From Brachionus rotundiformis (Eukaryota > Rotifera > Eurotatoria > Ploima > Brachionidae), in contig JAESIW010000180.1 in assembly GCA_016802295.1 (NCBI GenBank), forward strand, positions 1,925,619 to 1,989,618: a DNA stretch of 64,000 nt, written 5' to 3'. The notes beneath the pieces are model-generated. The model searched no databases. It was not told where the DNA came from and worked only from the letters and a program-made list of their open reading frames with translations. This document shows positions 23,605 to 33,375 of the stretch, one piece after another. The position numbers were made by a program, and so were the translations under genes. Positions within the stretch are counted from its first letter, which is position 1; each line of letters opens with the position of its first letter.

Positions 23605-24664
23605 TAGACACATGTTATACGAAATATTGATAGTGAATTAAATCGTATCGAATTGACATTAAGACAAAAAATTCGACGAGATATTTTGGCTATTCAAGTT
23701 GTTGACTCAAAAGAGAAGTTTGACAAATCAATTCAACTGTTACAAGAAAAGTGGAGAGCAATCAATGATCAGAAAGTTACAGAATTTTTGGAATATTTTA
23801 ACAGACAATGGTGCGTTGAAGGTAGAAACGGATGGTTTGAAGGTTATTTAACAGGAAAGCCAAGTACAAGTAATGGCCTAGAGTCATCTCATCGTGCTAT
23901 AAAAGATTATCAAAACGGCCGTTTACGCAAGAGATTACCGTTAAAGCAATGCCTACAAGAAATGTTCAACTTAGTATCTAAATGGTCAAAAAAGCACTCA
24001 AAAGTCTCCGTAATTGAATCAGTCGGTGAAATGACTGAAGTCGAAAACTCGAATTATTTGGAATTCTATGCTAAGCCAGTAATAACAACGCAGGATTGGA
24101 CAGATGCTAATATTATATTCCATCAAAAGAGCAATTAACAATGGAAAACTCTGAAGCAAAGCGTTACGCCAGTCAAAGTTTTGAGACAATATCTAAATTC
24201 GATGATTTTATTGATTTTATCAATTCATTCCATGTAGTAAATATCAACCAAGAAGAATGGGAATTGAGTAGATGCGATTGCGGTGGGTGGTTAAAAAACT
24301 ACAAATGTGATCATGTGATTGCCATAAGCTCTCGATTAAGTAAGTATTTTAAATTTTTTTTTAATATTAATATCTAATTTTTTTTATTTAAGAACTCTGT
24401 AACTTCAAAGATATTGCGATGAACATTCCTCTTGAAAGAAAAAGACGTGCAGGTCGTCCGAAGCTTACAGCAAAAGCATTGACAAAACAGCCAAATGAAA
24501 CTCAAGCAATCAATGAAATAGGCATCAGTAGTTGCGAAGATTCTGAAACAGAAGAGATAGCCGAGCCATTAGCAAAAAAAAGTAGAGTTGAAGTTATTGA
24601 AAAATTACCGAAAAATAAGCGCGGAAGACCAGCCGGATCAAAAAACAAAAGAAAAATAAATTAA
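23605..24664 (+). pseudogene. MULE-type transposase relic with SWIM zinc finger and AT-hooks
   Basis: 3' part of a Mutator-like transposase gene. The first open frame (to 24138; reading starts near 23605 without an ATG) has RWCVEGRNGWFEGYL-type sequence (here QWCVEGRNGWFEGYLTGKPS) and the conserved STSNGLESSHRAIKD. A one-base frameshift in an A run near 24123-24127 leads to the second frame, which has a SWIM zinc finger (CDCGGWLKNYKCDH). An intron at 24340-24392 joins this to a final exon, 24393-24664, with two AT-hook motifs (KRRAGRPK and KRGRPAGSK). No upstream catalytic domain is found; a LINE relic lies directly on the left. The single frameshift could be a sequencing error, but the missing 5' part means it cannot encode a complete transposase. 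Confidence 0.7.
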
Positions 24665-26417
24665 GTATTTTTTTTGTATTTAAAAAATATATTTTGATTA
24701 TATTTTTATTTTTTTGTTCTAATTAGTTAATTTGTGTTACTTTTTCCTAAAAAATAATTTTAAATAAATAAATTTGTTCTAAATTCAGTATTATAGTTTT
24801 TTTTTTGCATAAAATAAACACAGGTAATAATTATATGCCATAGAGAATATAGAAAAATGAGAAGGAAACTTTTTACTTAAACTAACAGAAGCTTAAATAA
24901 CATTTGTCTACTTCAATGTAATAAACTTTAAATAAGCATGAAGATACCTCATAAATAAATCTTTGAGTGCTTAAGACATATTTAAATTTAAGCATAACAA
25001 TTTAAAGACTTTGCTCTCCATACTACAAGCGGTGTTTCATTGGAATGCTCTTTCTGGACATGCAGTACTCACCAAACTGAGAAAAAGTTTTAAATTATAA
25101 ATGACTAAGAAATGTTTAGCGCTTTTCTTGGTTTAGGCTAAATTAAACCGTAGTCTTCTACTACTACTATTACTACGATATGATTTGTCTAATCAAAGGT
25201 TAAGTGAAGATGACCCAAAATAAAAATATATTTTTTTTAATTGCTTTTTCTGCCCTAATGGAACATATGGTCATTACTTTTGATTTCCATTCAAGTCGAT
25301 CTCGACTCCCCATTTCATACTCATTTCGGTGAGCTTTTTCATAATTGGCGATCTCCATGTTATTGCTTATCTTCCCATCTTTCTTCGTCCTTGAGGTGCT
25401 TATTGAAACTCTGTTTGGTATTTGTATTCTTTCGGCTCTAAGTACATGTCCAAGCCACCGCAGCTTATTCTTTGAATGTAGATCAGCTCGATCATGTTAC
25501 GTTTAAATTATATCTTATCTTATTTTTATCCCAGAAATTTTACAGAACCGATTTCCCTGAATCTATTTCATTGTTTCATTTGGTTTTGTTATATCCCCTT
25601 TTTTATCCTATGTTTTAATTTTATCGCATGAAAATTGTTTAACATTTAAATAAATTCAAAATGTGCCATTATATTCCATACAATTCAACATTTGACTTAA
25701 TTTTGTAAAAACCTAAAAACTTTTCAAAATAGAGGGTTTAAAACGAAGGTGTGCGCCATTCGGACGAATCCTGGGGTTTTTCCCTCAATTATATATTTAA
25801 TAAAAAAAAATATCCCATACATGTATGTATTAATTAAATTTCAATTAAACAGATCCAATGAATAAATTTATTTCCTATTTTGAACAATTTAGTTGTATTC
25901 AATCAAGTCAAATTAGACAAATTAGGGGACTTTTTATATTTTGTGATCTCTTGGCAAAAAATTTAAAAAATCTAAAATTAAATCTAAATTTTTTTAAAAT
26001 TATTTATATGCTATTTTATTCGTTTGGTAATCCAACAAAAAAAAATATTTAAAATTTCGTATTTGTAAATTAAATTTATTCAAAAAAATTTTTGTCTCAT
26101 TATAATTTTTTTAACCCATTTTCTTCAGAACTTATGGTGTTTTGACTGTACTTCATTAAAATTTTTGATCTCATTTTTCTTGATCAAACACTAAAAAAGA
26201 GTAAAACAAAAATTTCTTAGAAATTTTGTTATATTAGATTCTAAATTTAAAATCAATTTTTAAACATATTACTAAGCATATGTAAATATCTATAATATTT
26301 TTTTAATTTTTTAAAATTTAAAAATTTCAATAGAAAAAAAACTTAGGTGAAAATCCTTTTCAAACTAAATTTAGTCCGATTAGAATTTCTTTATTTTGAA
26401 ACTATAATTTACCGAGA
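24665..26417. other. Gene-free stretch with transposon debris
   Basis: Apart from the LINE fragment listed at 25225-25500, I see small G/C-richer patches (about 25010-25080 and 25735-25790) that look like further decayed transposon sequence but are too short to place. A 64-codon open frame at 25858-26052 is low-complexity and unsupported. The end of the stretch should hold the NSD gene promoter. Confidence 0.45.
25225..25500 (-). mobile_element. LINE 3'-end relic
   Basis: On the minus strand, broken frames read like the last part of a non-LTR retrotransposon protein: RWLGHVLRAERIQIPNRVS, then MEIANYEKAHRNEYEMG and WKSKVMTICSIRAEKAIKK. The W...R..CS-type ending is common in such proteins. No intact frame. 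A different LINE lineage from the other two relics is likely. Confidence 0.55.
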
Positions 26418-29400
26418 ATGGTAAAGCATAAACAAAATAAAGATGAAGATCCAATACCTAGAGTAGTGAGTCGTCGTAAATCGATTTCTTCTGCTGTCTC
26501 ATCAATCAGTTCAAACATATCTGAAATGGTTAAAGACTCACAGACTAAAATAAAACTAGCCAGAAAAAATACGCGAAAGTCGCTACCAAATATCAAAATA
26601 AAAAAGAGAAAAAACTCAGAATCAGATGATAGAGACGAATCCTCGATTGAGGACGACACATCGGACAAAAATGTTTCTTTAGTTAAAAAAAATCAATTGA
26701 GTGAGGAGATTGATTTGGAGTATGCCAAACTCGAGTCACCAAATAATCCATTCAAAAAAGAAAATGTTTGCAGTATTTGCGAAATGCCAAATTTTTTAAT
26801 TGATTGCCAAGGCACATGTCAGCAATCATTTCATTTAGATTGTATCGGTTTATTGAAAAGTCCGTCCAGTGGCTATTTTTGTGATGAATGCCAAACTGAT
26901 TCTCATATGTGTTTATTGTGTAAAAAATCGCCGTCCAAAGAAAACAATTTTCTTACTTTTAAATGTTCACATAGTTCATGTGGAAAATATTTTCATTTGG
27001 ATTGCATAAAAGAAAGTAGACTTTTTCAAATAGATAGTGACACAGATATACAAGAATTCACTTGTCCAGCGCACCATTGTAGGACTTGTTTATTAGAATT
27101 AGGAATGGAGAAAATGTCTCAAGCAAGTAAAGGGCGCCTGGTAAAATGCTTTCGATGTCCATTGTCTTATCATTATGGAGAGCATTGCATTCCAGCAGGT
27201 TCAATAAGCCTTAATAGTAATTTTATCATTTGTCCGGCTCACTTTAGACCACTGAAAAACAATCGCGGTCATGTTAGATTAAATGTAACATGGTGCTTTA
27301 GTTGTTGTAAAAAAGATGATTTAGTTGGTTGTAATCAGTGTCCTGCTGCTTATCATAGCAAGTGTTTGGAAAATTTGAACCATAGTGATAGTTCAGATGA
27401 AAAAGAGTCAAAAGATGATCCTGGCTCGCCTTTAAGTAATAAGATTAGATTAGAAAAACTATCTCCCTTATCGAATAGTTCAAGTGGTACTTTGAATACT
27501 CTCAGTAGTGGTAAAAGTCACCAAATTGAGAGTAATTGGACATGTGAAGATTGTTTATTGGGAAAAAAGCCTTTAAATGGTCAAATTGTTTGGGCCAAAG
27601 TTGGTAGGTTAATATTTCTTAATAATTTTATCTAAACGAAATTTTTTTTTTTATAATTTAAAATTATAATTATTGAGCGACTTAGTTTAATTTTGATTTC
27701 TTAATTAAAATCGAAATAATTTAAACTCTAAGTTGATTGATTGACCTATTGTAAATGACAAAAATAAAAAACAGTATGTGCAGAAAATATAACACTAGAA
27801 GCAGCTGCAAAATTTAGTCAAATTTTTAAATTGCAAATAAAATACCACTAAATAGAGGCAGCGAGTAAAAATTCATCATCTATTTATAAAATCAAATAAG
27901 ATACAATTGAAAGAAGCAATTAAAGATGGAAAAATGTTTATCTCTTCATTGTTAATAGGTCTGACTTCTCTGGTGCTTCTAGTGTTAAAAAGGAGTCAAG
28001 TTTTTTAAAGTAATTTTTTAAAAAAAAATTTTGGCCCGGAGATAAAGATTTCTTTTATGTTGATGTATGAAAAGACCAATTATAAACTTTTCTAATATAG
28101 CAATGGAAAAACTTATTAACTATGCAATACTTAAATGTTCTTTATTCTGTTTCTAGCTGTTTAAAGCTTTATCCAATGACTTTTATGTACAAACAAATCT
28201 AAAAGAAAATATAAATTTAATTTGGCTATTTATTGGATAATAAAAAATTTTCTTAATTAAATACTTTTAGAATTTTAATTTAAGCAATTTAGTAATTAAA
28301 AATTTTTAATGATAAAAAAATCCTTGATTACACATTATATGAGCGAAGAGTCGATGTTTACCAACCTGGCATGATATGACTGATCAAAATTATAAGATCG
28401 TAAAGAAAACCTCCCTGCAAACTTGTTTACTACTAATTCTGTTAAAACAAATAGAACCCTAAAATTTCTTTCAGTAAATTTGAATACTGAAAGAAATTTG
28501 GCGGCGTCTTTAAATAATCAAAATATGGTTATTTTTAAATTCAAATTCTATTTTTTAATATCTTTAACTACATAAAAGCCATAAAAGCCACACTATGTCT
28601 CACAGTATTTTATTATTTAGTTTTTATTGTATTTTTAATGACTGTACTATTTTACTTGGTAATTGATTCCATATGCATGCGAATAAAAGAACTAATAATA
28701 GTAATAATAATAGTAATAATAATAATAATAAAAATAATAATATGAGCGACAACAGGCATAACCTGTCGAGCAAGACTAAGAGTCTCACTGTGGTAGCTAA
28801 AACGAGTTACCAAACCTAAAATAAATGACTAAAAACAACAAGATTTGTTTGATTGAAGTTGATCAGACGCTCATGTTTTTAATACTTTTTTTGTTAAAAC
28901 TCCTTTATAAATTATTCCTTGAATTGTTGCTAAAAATTTAATATTTTTTCACACACATATATTAAATCTATTAATTAAAAAATTTTTAAAAATTTTAAGG
29001 CGTATATAGATGGTGGCCTGCGCAAATATGCGTACCTAAATATTTACCAGAAAATTTACGCGATCGGCCTTACCAAGTGGGAGAGTTTCCAGTGAAATTT
29101 TTTGGAACAAATGACTTCTATTGGTTAACAGCTGGTCGATGTTTTAGTTTTGCCGAAGACGATGAATCTCAAAAGCCTAGTGGTTTGTCCAAAACATTAG
29201 CAAATGCATTTAACTTGGGGGTTAAGCTAGCCAAAACAGCTTTTGAACAAGTTGAGAGGCTAAAATTGGGTCGAATTGCTACAGAAGTCAGTAAACCTGA
29301 TTTTCAGATGATCAAATCAAATCGTGCTGTAGGTAATGTAATTGTAAATAAATGTCGCCTGGATGAAATGTCCCGTTGTGAGTGTAACCCTGAGTCACCT

Positions 29401-30494
29401 GCACCATGTAGCAGCGATCGGACTTGTCTTAATCGAATGTTGAATCACGAATGTCATCCAGCTGTTTGTCCAGCCGGCGAGCGATGCATGAACCAAAGAT
29501 TTGTAAAGAAACTTTACCCGAAACAAGAGCCATTTTACACCGGATCTAGAGGATGGGGTCTGAGAAGTTTAGTAGATATAAAAAAAGGTGAATTTGTAAA
29601 TGAGTATGTAGGTGAATTGATTACTAAAGAAGAGTGCAAGCGTAGATTAGATATAGCAAACAAAAATGGAATAACAAATTTTTACTACTTGACAATAGAT
29701 AGTACTAGGATTATTGATGCCGGACCAAAAGGGAATATGTCTCGATTCGCCAACCATAGTTGTGAACCAAATATGGAAACCCAAAAGTGGGTAGTTAATG
29801 GTGATATAAGAATTGGTCTCTTTGCACTTATTGATATTCCAGCATGTAAGAAAAGATACTTTTTTCTAATTTATATTCAAAATTTTATTATATTCAGTCA
29901 AACTTTATTTATAGGTTGACTTTTTTTATTTTTTATTTAAACATAAACATAAACTCAAAAGATATATTAAGATTTCCCAAAAATTGCATCCTAAAATTGG
30001 TTTTACTTAGTCGAAAATAAATATTATGATAAAATTAGAATTTAATTTTATTAATTTAATTTTAAGATATGTCAAAATAAATAATTTATTTAGTTACAGA
30101 GTTGACTTTTAACTACAACCTGGATTGCTTGAGCAATGAGAAGGCAGTTTGCAGATGTGGTGCAAAAAATTGCAGTGGTTTTATAGGTGAACGACCAAAA
30201 AACAATTCTGGTGATGCAAAAATGTCCAAGTCAAATACAAGTCTTAAAAGTGAAGCATCTAGTGAAACCTCGACTAGTGATGAAACAAAAATTTCGAAAA
30301 AGCGAAAGTTGACCGATAATAGAAAAGAAAGGCTTTCAGAATTCTTGCCAAAAACAAATGGTTCAGTGCCGAAAAAAAGAGCCATGTCTCTGACTTCAAA
30401 TGGTCATAAGAAGCTTGAGGATAAACCGCTTTTATCAAATACAATCGATGAAAAAAAGAATAATATAAACGATTTAAACAGTAAAAACGCATAA
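26418..30494 (+). CDS. NSD: NSD-family histone H3K36 methyltransferase
   Basis: Transfers methyl groups from S-adenosylmethionine to H3 Lys36 on chromatin. Exons 26418-27603, 29000-29845, 30094-30494 give 810 residues; phases close. Order: basic Ser-rich N-terminus; a tandem PHD cluster (about residues 115-385, many CxxC/H pairs, e.g. CSICEMPNF, CLLCKKSPS, WCFSCCKKDDLVGC); PWWP (about 390-440) spanning intron 1, with RWWPAQICVPKYLPE; AWS (about 510-560); SET (about 570-690) with GWGLRSL, the cofactor motif RFANHSCEPN and FNYNLDCL; post-SET CRCGAKNCSGF; a basic tail. Compared with vertebrate NSD1-3 it lacks the first PWWP and the C-terminal C5HCH finger and is shorter. At the second splice junction the usual PAG/N-TELTFNYN reads PAFTELTFNYN. 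Intron 1 (1.4 kb) is full of repeats. Identity is certain; the choice between NSD paralogues is not possible. Confidence 0.95.
27725..28090. repeat. Dispersed repeat in NSD intron 1, shared with 7188-7345
   Basis: Its two ends match the short copy near 7188-7345 (gacctattgt.aatgac at the left and cggagataaagattt with a tail ending aacttttct at the right); about 200 bp of extra centre are present here. This may be the fuller element. Confidence 0.55.
28204..28386 (+). repeat. Dispersed repeat, copy B (in NSD intron 1)
   Basis: Near-identical to 22589-22770 downstream of CFAP99, about 5.6 kb away and in the same orientation. It sits wholly within the intron and ends at the same base as copy A. 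Confidence 0.85.
28436..28540. repeat. Hairpin-forming repeat in NSD intron 1
   Basis: A perfect 15-bp inverted repeat (28462-28476 and 28485-28499) with an 8-base loop. The 27 bp before it (ctgttaaaacaaatagaacc onward) and the gacgtctttaaataacc-like sequence after it recur at about 59095-59152 in a MAPKAP1 intron, so this is a dispersed element. Non-coding. Confidence 0.6.
28689..28742 (+). repeat. TAA-type microsatellite and adjoining G/C-richer patch
   Basis: An imperfect (taa)n/(tag)n tract of about 54 bp, followed by about 85 bp of higher G/C (atgagcgacaacaggcataa onward). Such trinucleotide tails often mark the 3' ends of LINEs; the preceding cgaataaaagaac fits this, but no coding part remains. 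Confidence 0.55.
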
Positions 30495-31604
30495 ATTTTC
30501 TAAACTCTAATTGTCTGAATTTTGTTATTAAAAAATCTCTATGTTTTAATGTATTATTTTAATATTATTTGAAAAAAAGAAATACTTTTTCTTCTAAATG
30601 AATAATATAAAAGCTGGGCTTGTTTATACATTTATCAAATTTATTGAACGAAAATTTTAAGATAGTAAAATTTATATTTTTAAAAAAAATAAACAATTAA
30701 AAAAATTAATTCTTAATTCTTATTTTTTCGAATAAATAGGATCTTATTTTGTTTGTTTGATTGAATTTTATTTTTAAATCTTCAAAAAGTAAAATAAATA
30801 TCAAACAGAATATAAAATTAAGAATTCAAGAAAATATTCAGAAGTTAAAAGTCTCTTCTGTGGAAGTTTATCTTGACAAGGGCATAACATAATTCAAAAT
30901 AAGTGTCTTTACTTTTTACCAAATTAGCCATTTGCTGTGTAGCCCTTGGTCATGGTCAAAGAAAATATTTAGACATTTTATCTAGTCGATTTTTTTATAT
31001 CATTTAATTATCAAAGATATTCTATTTTTGAATTTAATTATAAAAATGTTTAAAAAAATTAGACAATTTTTAAAAGAAATATCTATATTTTTAATTGAGA
31101 TAAAATAAGATAGATGGAGTAACATCTGTGTCGAAAAGATATTGAAAAGAAGATAATTTTAAATGATGAAAGTTTTTATTTTTGGTAAAAGATGCTACAA
31201 AGCATGTTGAAGTATCTTTTAAAATATATTTATTCTAGTAGATTTTTATTATCAATTTCTGCTCTGTTTGTTTTTAAAATTCACAATACCTAAATTTTAA
31301 ATTATTAATTCAATAATGAATTAATATTTTAATGAAAAATAACTAAAAACAATTTAAATTTAGTTTAAATTTATTTTCCACAAAAAAAAAACAAAATTAA
31401 CAATAAAAAAAATTATGAGTATAAAATACCAAAAAAAAAGCCAAGAAATTGTTTTGGAATGCAAATGCTTTTAACTTATAAATAATATGTCAAGCAATAT
31501 ATTAAATACAATTTTAAGGGTTAATAAATACTTTTGTTGTGATTAAAATCGTGTAATTCCGAACTAAAATTAAATTAAAACTAAAAAAAATGTGCTGGTC
31601 TTGA
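30495..31604. other. Convergent intergenic stretch between NSD and the second HTH gene
   Basis: Both neighbours end here, so it holds two 3' UTRs. The rest is A/T-rich. About 30840-30960 is slightly richer in G/C and unassigned. No gene is supported. Confidence 0.5.
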
Positions 31605-32951
31605 TTAAATATTTTCACCGTCATCATCATCATCAGGTACTAGCAAATGTTGATAAAATCTTTGGCTGTTGATAAAACTTAAACAATTTTTTGAATCTAA
31701 AATAGGTGATGAGTTTGAATTATTGCGCAATATAGAGTCATTTTGGTCGCTTAAATTCGAATTTTCCAATCTAAAATTATTGCTTAGCATGCGATCTGAA
31801 CAAAGATTCTCAAAATTCATATCATAAAAGGTCGATTCATACTCATATTCTTCCTTAAATTCAGTATCCAAGATCATATTTTGGTCTATTAGGTCATTTA
31901 TTCCATCGTCCAAATCTGAATTAAATATTTCTGTGATAAAAGTTGGCTTCTCATCAATAGCTTCGTTGTTTTCATCAGAATTCGCGTCTTCTTCATTAAT
32001 ATTGAGGAAATTTTGACTTATCGCTTGATTGGTACTCGAAGTATGCTTAAGAATTCGTTTGCTGGTGCGTAATTTTACTGGTTTTGGTTTAAGTGAATTC
32101 TTTTTTTGCTTAATCTTCGAGTTTGATCTTTGATTACTAATCAAATTGGAATCCAAATTTTGGATACTCTCATTCAAATCTTGGATGTACTGAATTGCAG
32201 AGAGCAATGCTCGCCTAAATTTGGTACATTTCAAATGACCAGATTGAACATCTCGAATGTACTGGTCATTTACTTTGCCTCTCATTATCCAGTCAGGTTT
32301 AGAGGCCATTATTTGCGGATGCCTGGACAAAAAGTCATACCACCAGTCCATGCTGGGCTTGCCATTATTGAACGGATTAGGTCTCTGAGCTAGTTCGAAT
32401 TTTTGAGCAACTTGTTCAAAGACCAAATGAATGGCATCGTTGTACTTCAAGTCCTTGTAATTGATCAGCCATTCGACAATTTCATTCTCCTCTGATTCAG
32501 TCAGTCTGGTCTTTTTGCCTCTAGGAGCAGTGCCACCAGATAAACACTTGAGCAGAGCACCTTTGCTAATCCGATACTTATTACACGCCTCTTCAACACT
32601 CAAACCTTGCTTTATGTGCCGCACAGCGTACTTGTACCTGTCGATTAAGTATGTTTCAGGTGAATGGTTTGTTTGATTTGATGGTTTCAATATTGATGGA
32701 GACTTCTGGTCATCTTCCGAGCCATAATTTGAATTCTCTGTCTCTGTCATACTCGAATTTTGATATTCATTGTAATCAACCAGCTCCTTTTTAATTTCCA
32801 AACTAGATCCGGATTTAATTCCAACTTTTTTACAATTTTTGCCTAAATTTCCCAAATTGCTAAAACCACGTGATTTGACTCTTGTATTTGGTCTCAAGGC
32901 CATATGACTAAATCCAGATTTTTCTTTTATTTTGCTCTGATTATTTACCAT
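31605..32951 (-). CDS. Pipsqueak/CENPB-type HTH protein, paralogue without PWWP
   Basis: Single-exon gene, 448 residues, probably a sequence-specific DNA-binding nuclear protein. A basic N-terminus is followed by the same module as the protein at 13756-17016: pipsqueak HTH (about residues 105-145), then CENPB-type HTH (about 150-225, with the WWYDFLSRHPQIMASKPDW stretch), then RGKVNDQYIRDVQSG and TKFRRALLSAIQYI. The basic region after it (KLRTSKRILKHTSS) could be a nuclear localisation signal, and the acidic motif IFNSDLDDGINDLID near residue 350 corresponds to one in the paralogue. No transposase catalytic domain, no PWWP. Its 337-bp core (32311-32647) is identical in DNA to 15455-15791 although the rest has diverged widely. 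Lack of introns could mean retroposition of a partial ancestor, but the gene has its own diverged ends. Divergently placed to RFC1. Confidence 0.8.
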   Translation of the reverse strand: MVNNQSKIKEKSGFSHMALRPNTRVKSRGFSNLGNLGKNCKKVGIKSGSSLEIKKELVDYNEYQNSSMTETENSNYGSEDDQKSPSILKPSNQTNHSPETYLIDRYKYAVRHIKQGLSVEEACNKYRISKGALLKCLSGGTAPRGKKTRLTESEENEIVEWLINYKDLKYNDAIHLVFEQVAQKFELAQRPNPFNNGKPSMDWWYDFLSRHPQIMASKPDWIMRGKVNDQYIRDVQSGHLKCTKFRRALLSAIQYIQDLNESIQNLDSNLISNQRSNSKIKQKKNSLKPKPVKLRTSKRILKHTSSTNQAISQNFLNINEEDANSDENNEAIDEKPTFITEIFNSDLDDGINDLIDQNMILDTEFKEEYEYESTFYDMNFENLCSDRMLSNNFRLENSNLSDQNDSILRNNSNSSPILDSKNCLSFINSQRFYQHLLVPDDDDDGENI

Positions 32952-33375
32952 TTCAACAATAAATTTTTATTTAAATTTTTTTTTGAATAATGAATTAAAA
33001 TTTACATGAACGTTTGAGAAAAAAAAACATGATTTTCAAAATTTAAAACAAGTTAATCAAGTATTAAGTCATTCAACAAGATCACTCCATCCTATAATCT
33101 TTTTTTAAAATTAAATCCAAATCCGACTAAATAGCTTCTAAATTTGGATTCCTATTTTTGAACATATTTAAAATATCTTATTCTATCTTAATATCTTAAA
33201 ACAGACAATTTTTGCCACAGAATTCCAGTAATTTTAAAATTTGGCGCTTTTTCAAAATTTTAATGCAAGTAAAAAAGTTGAATGCATCAAAAAATTCTTT
33301 TCTATATGCATTTAGATGAGTTAATTTTTGAAATAATTATTTATAATTTTATTTTAAATAATAAAATAGAAGAAA
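32952..33375. promoter_or_regulatory. Bidirectional promoter region
   Basis: The 424 bp between the start codons of the minus-strand HTH gene and RFC1 must hold both 5' UTRs and promoters. A/T-rich; I find no clear TATA element. The two genes could be co-regulated. Inferred from layout alone. Confidence 0.5.

Noticed and set aside
25858..26052. 64-codon open frame before the NSD gene
   Set aside because: Composition follows the A/T-rich background; nothing recognisable.
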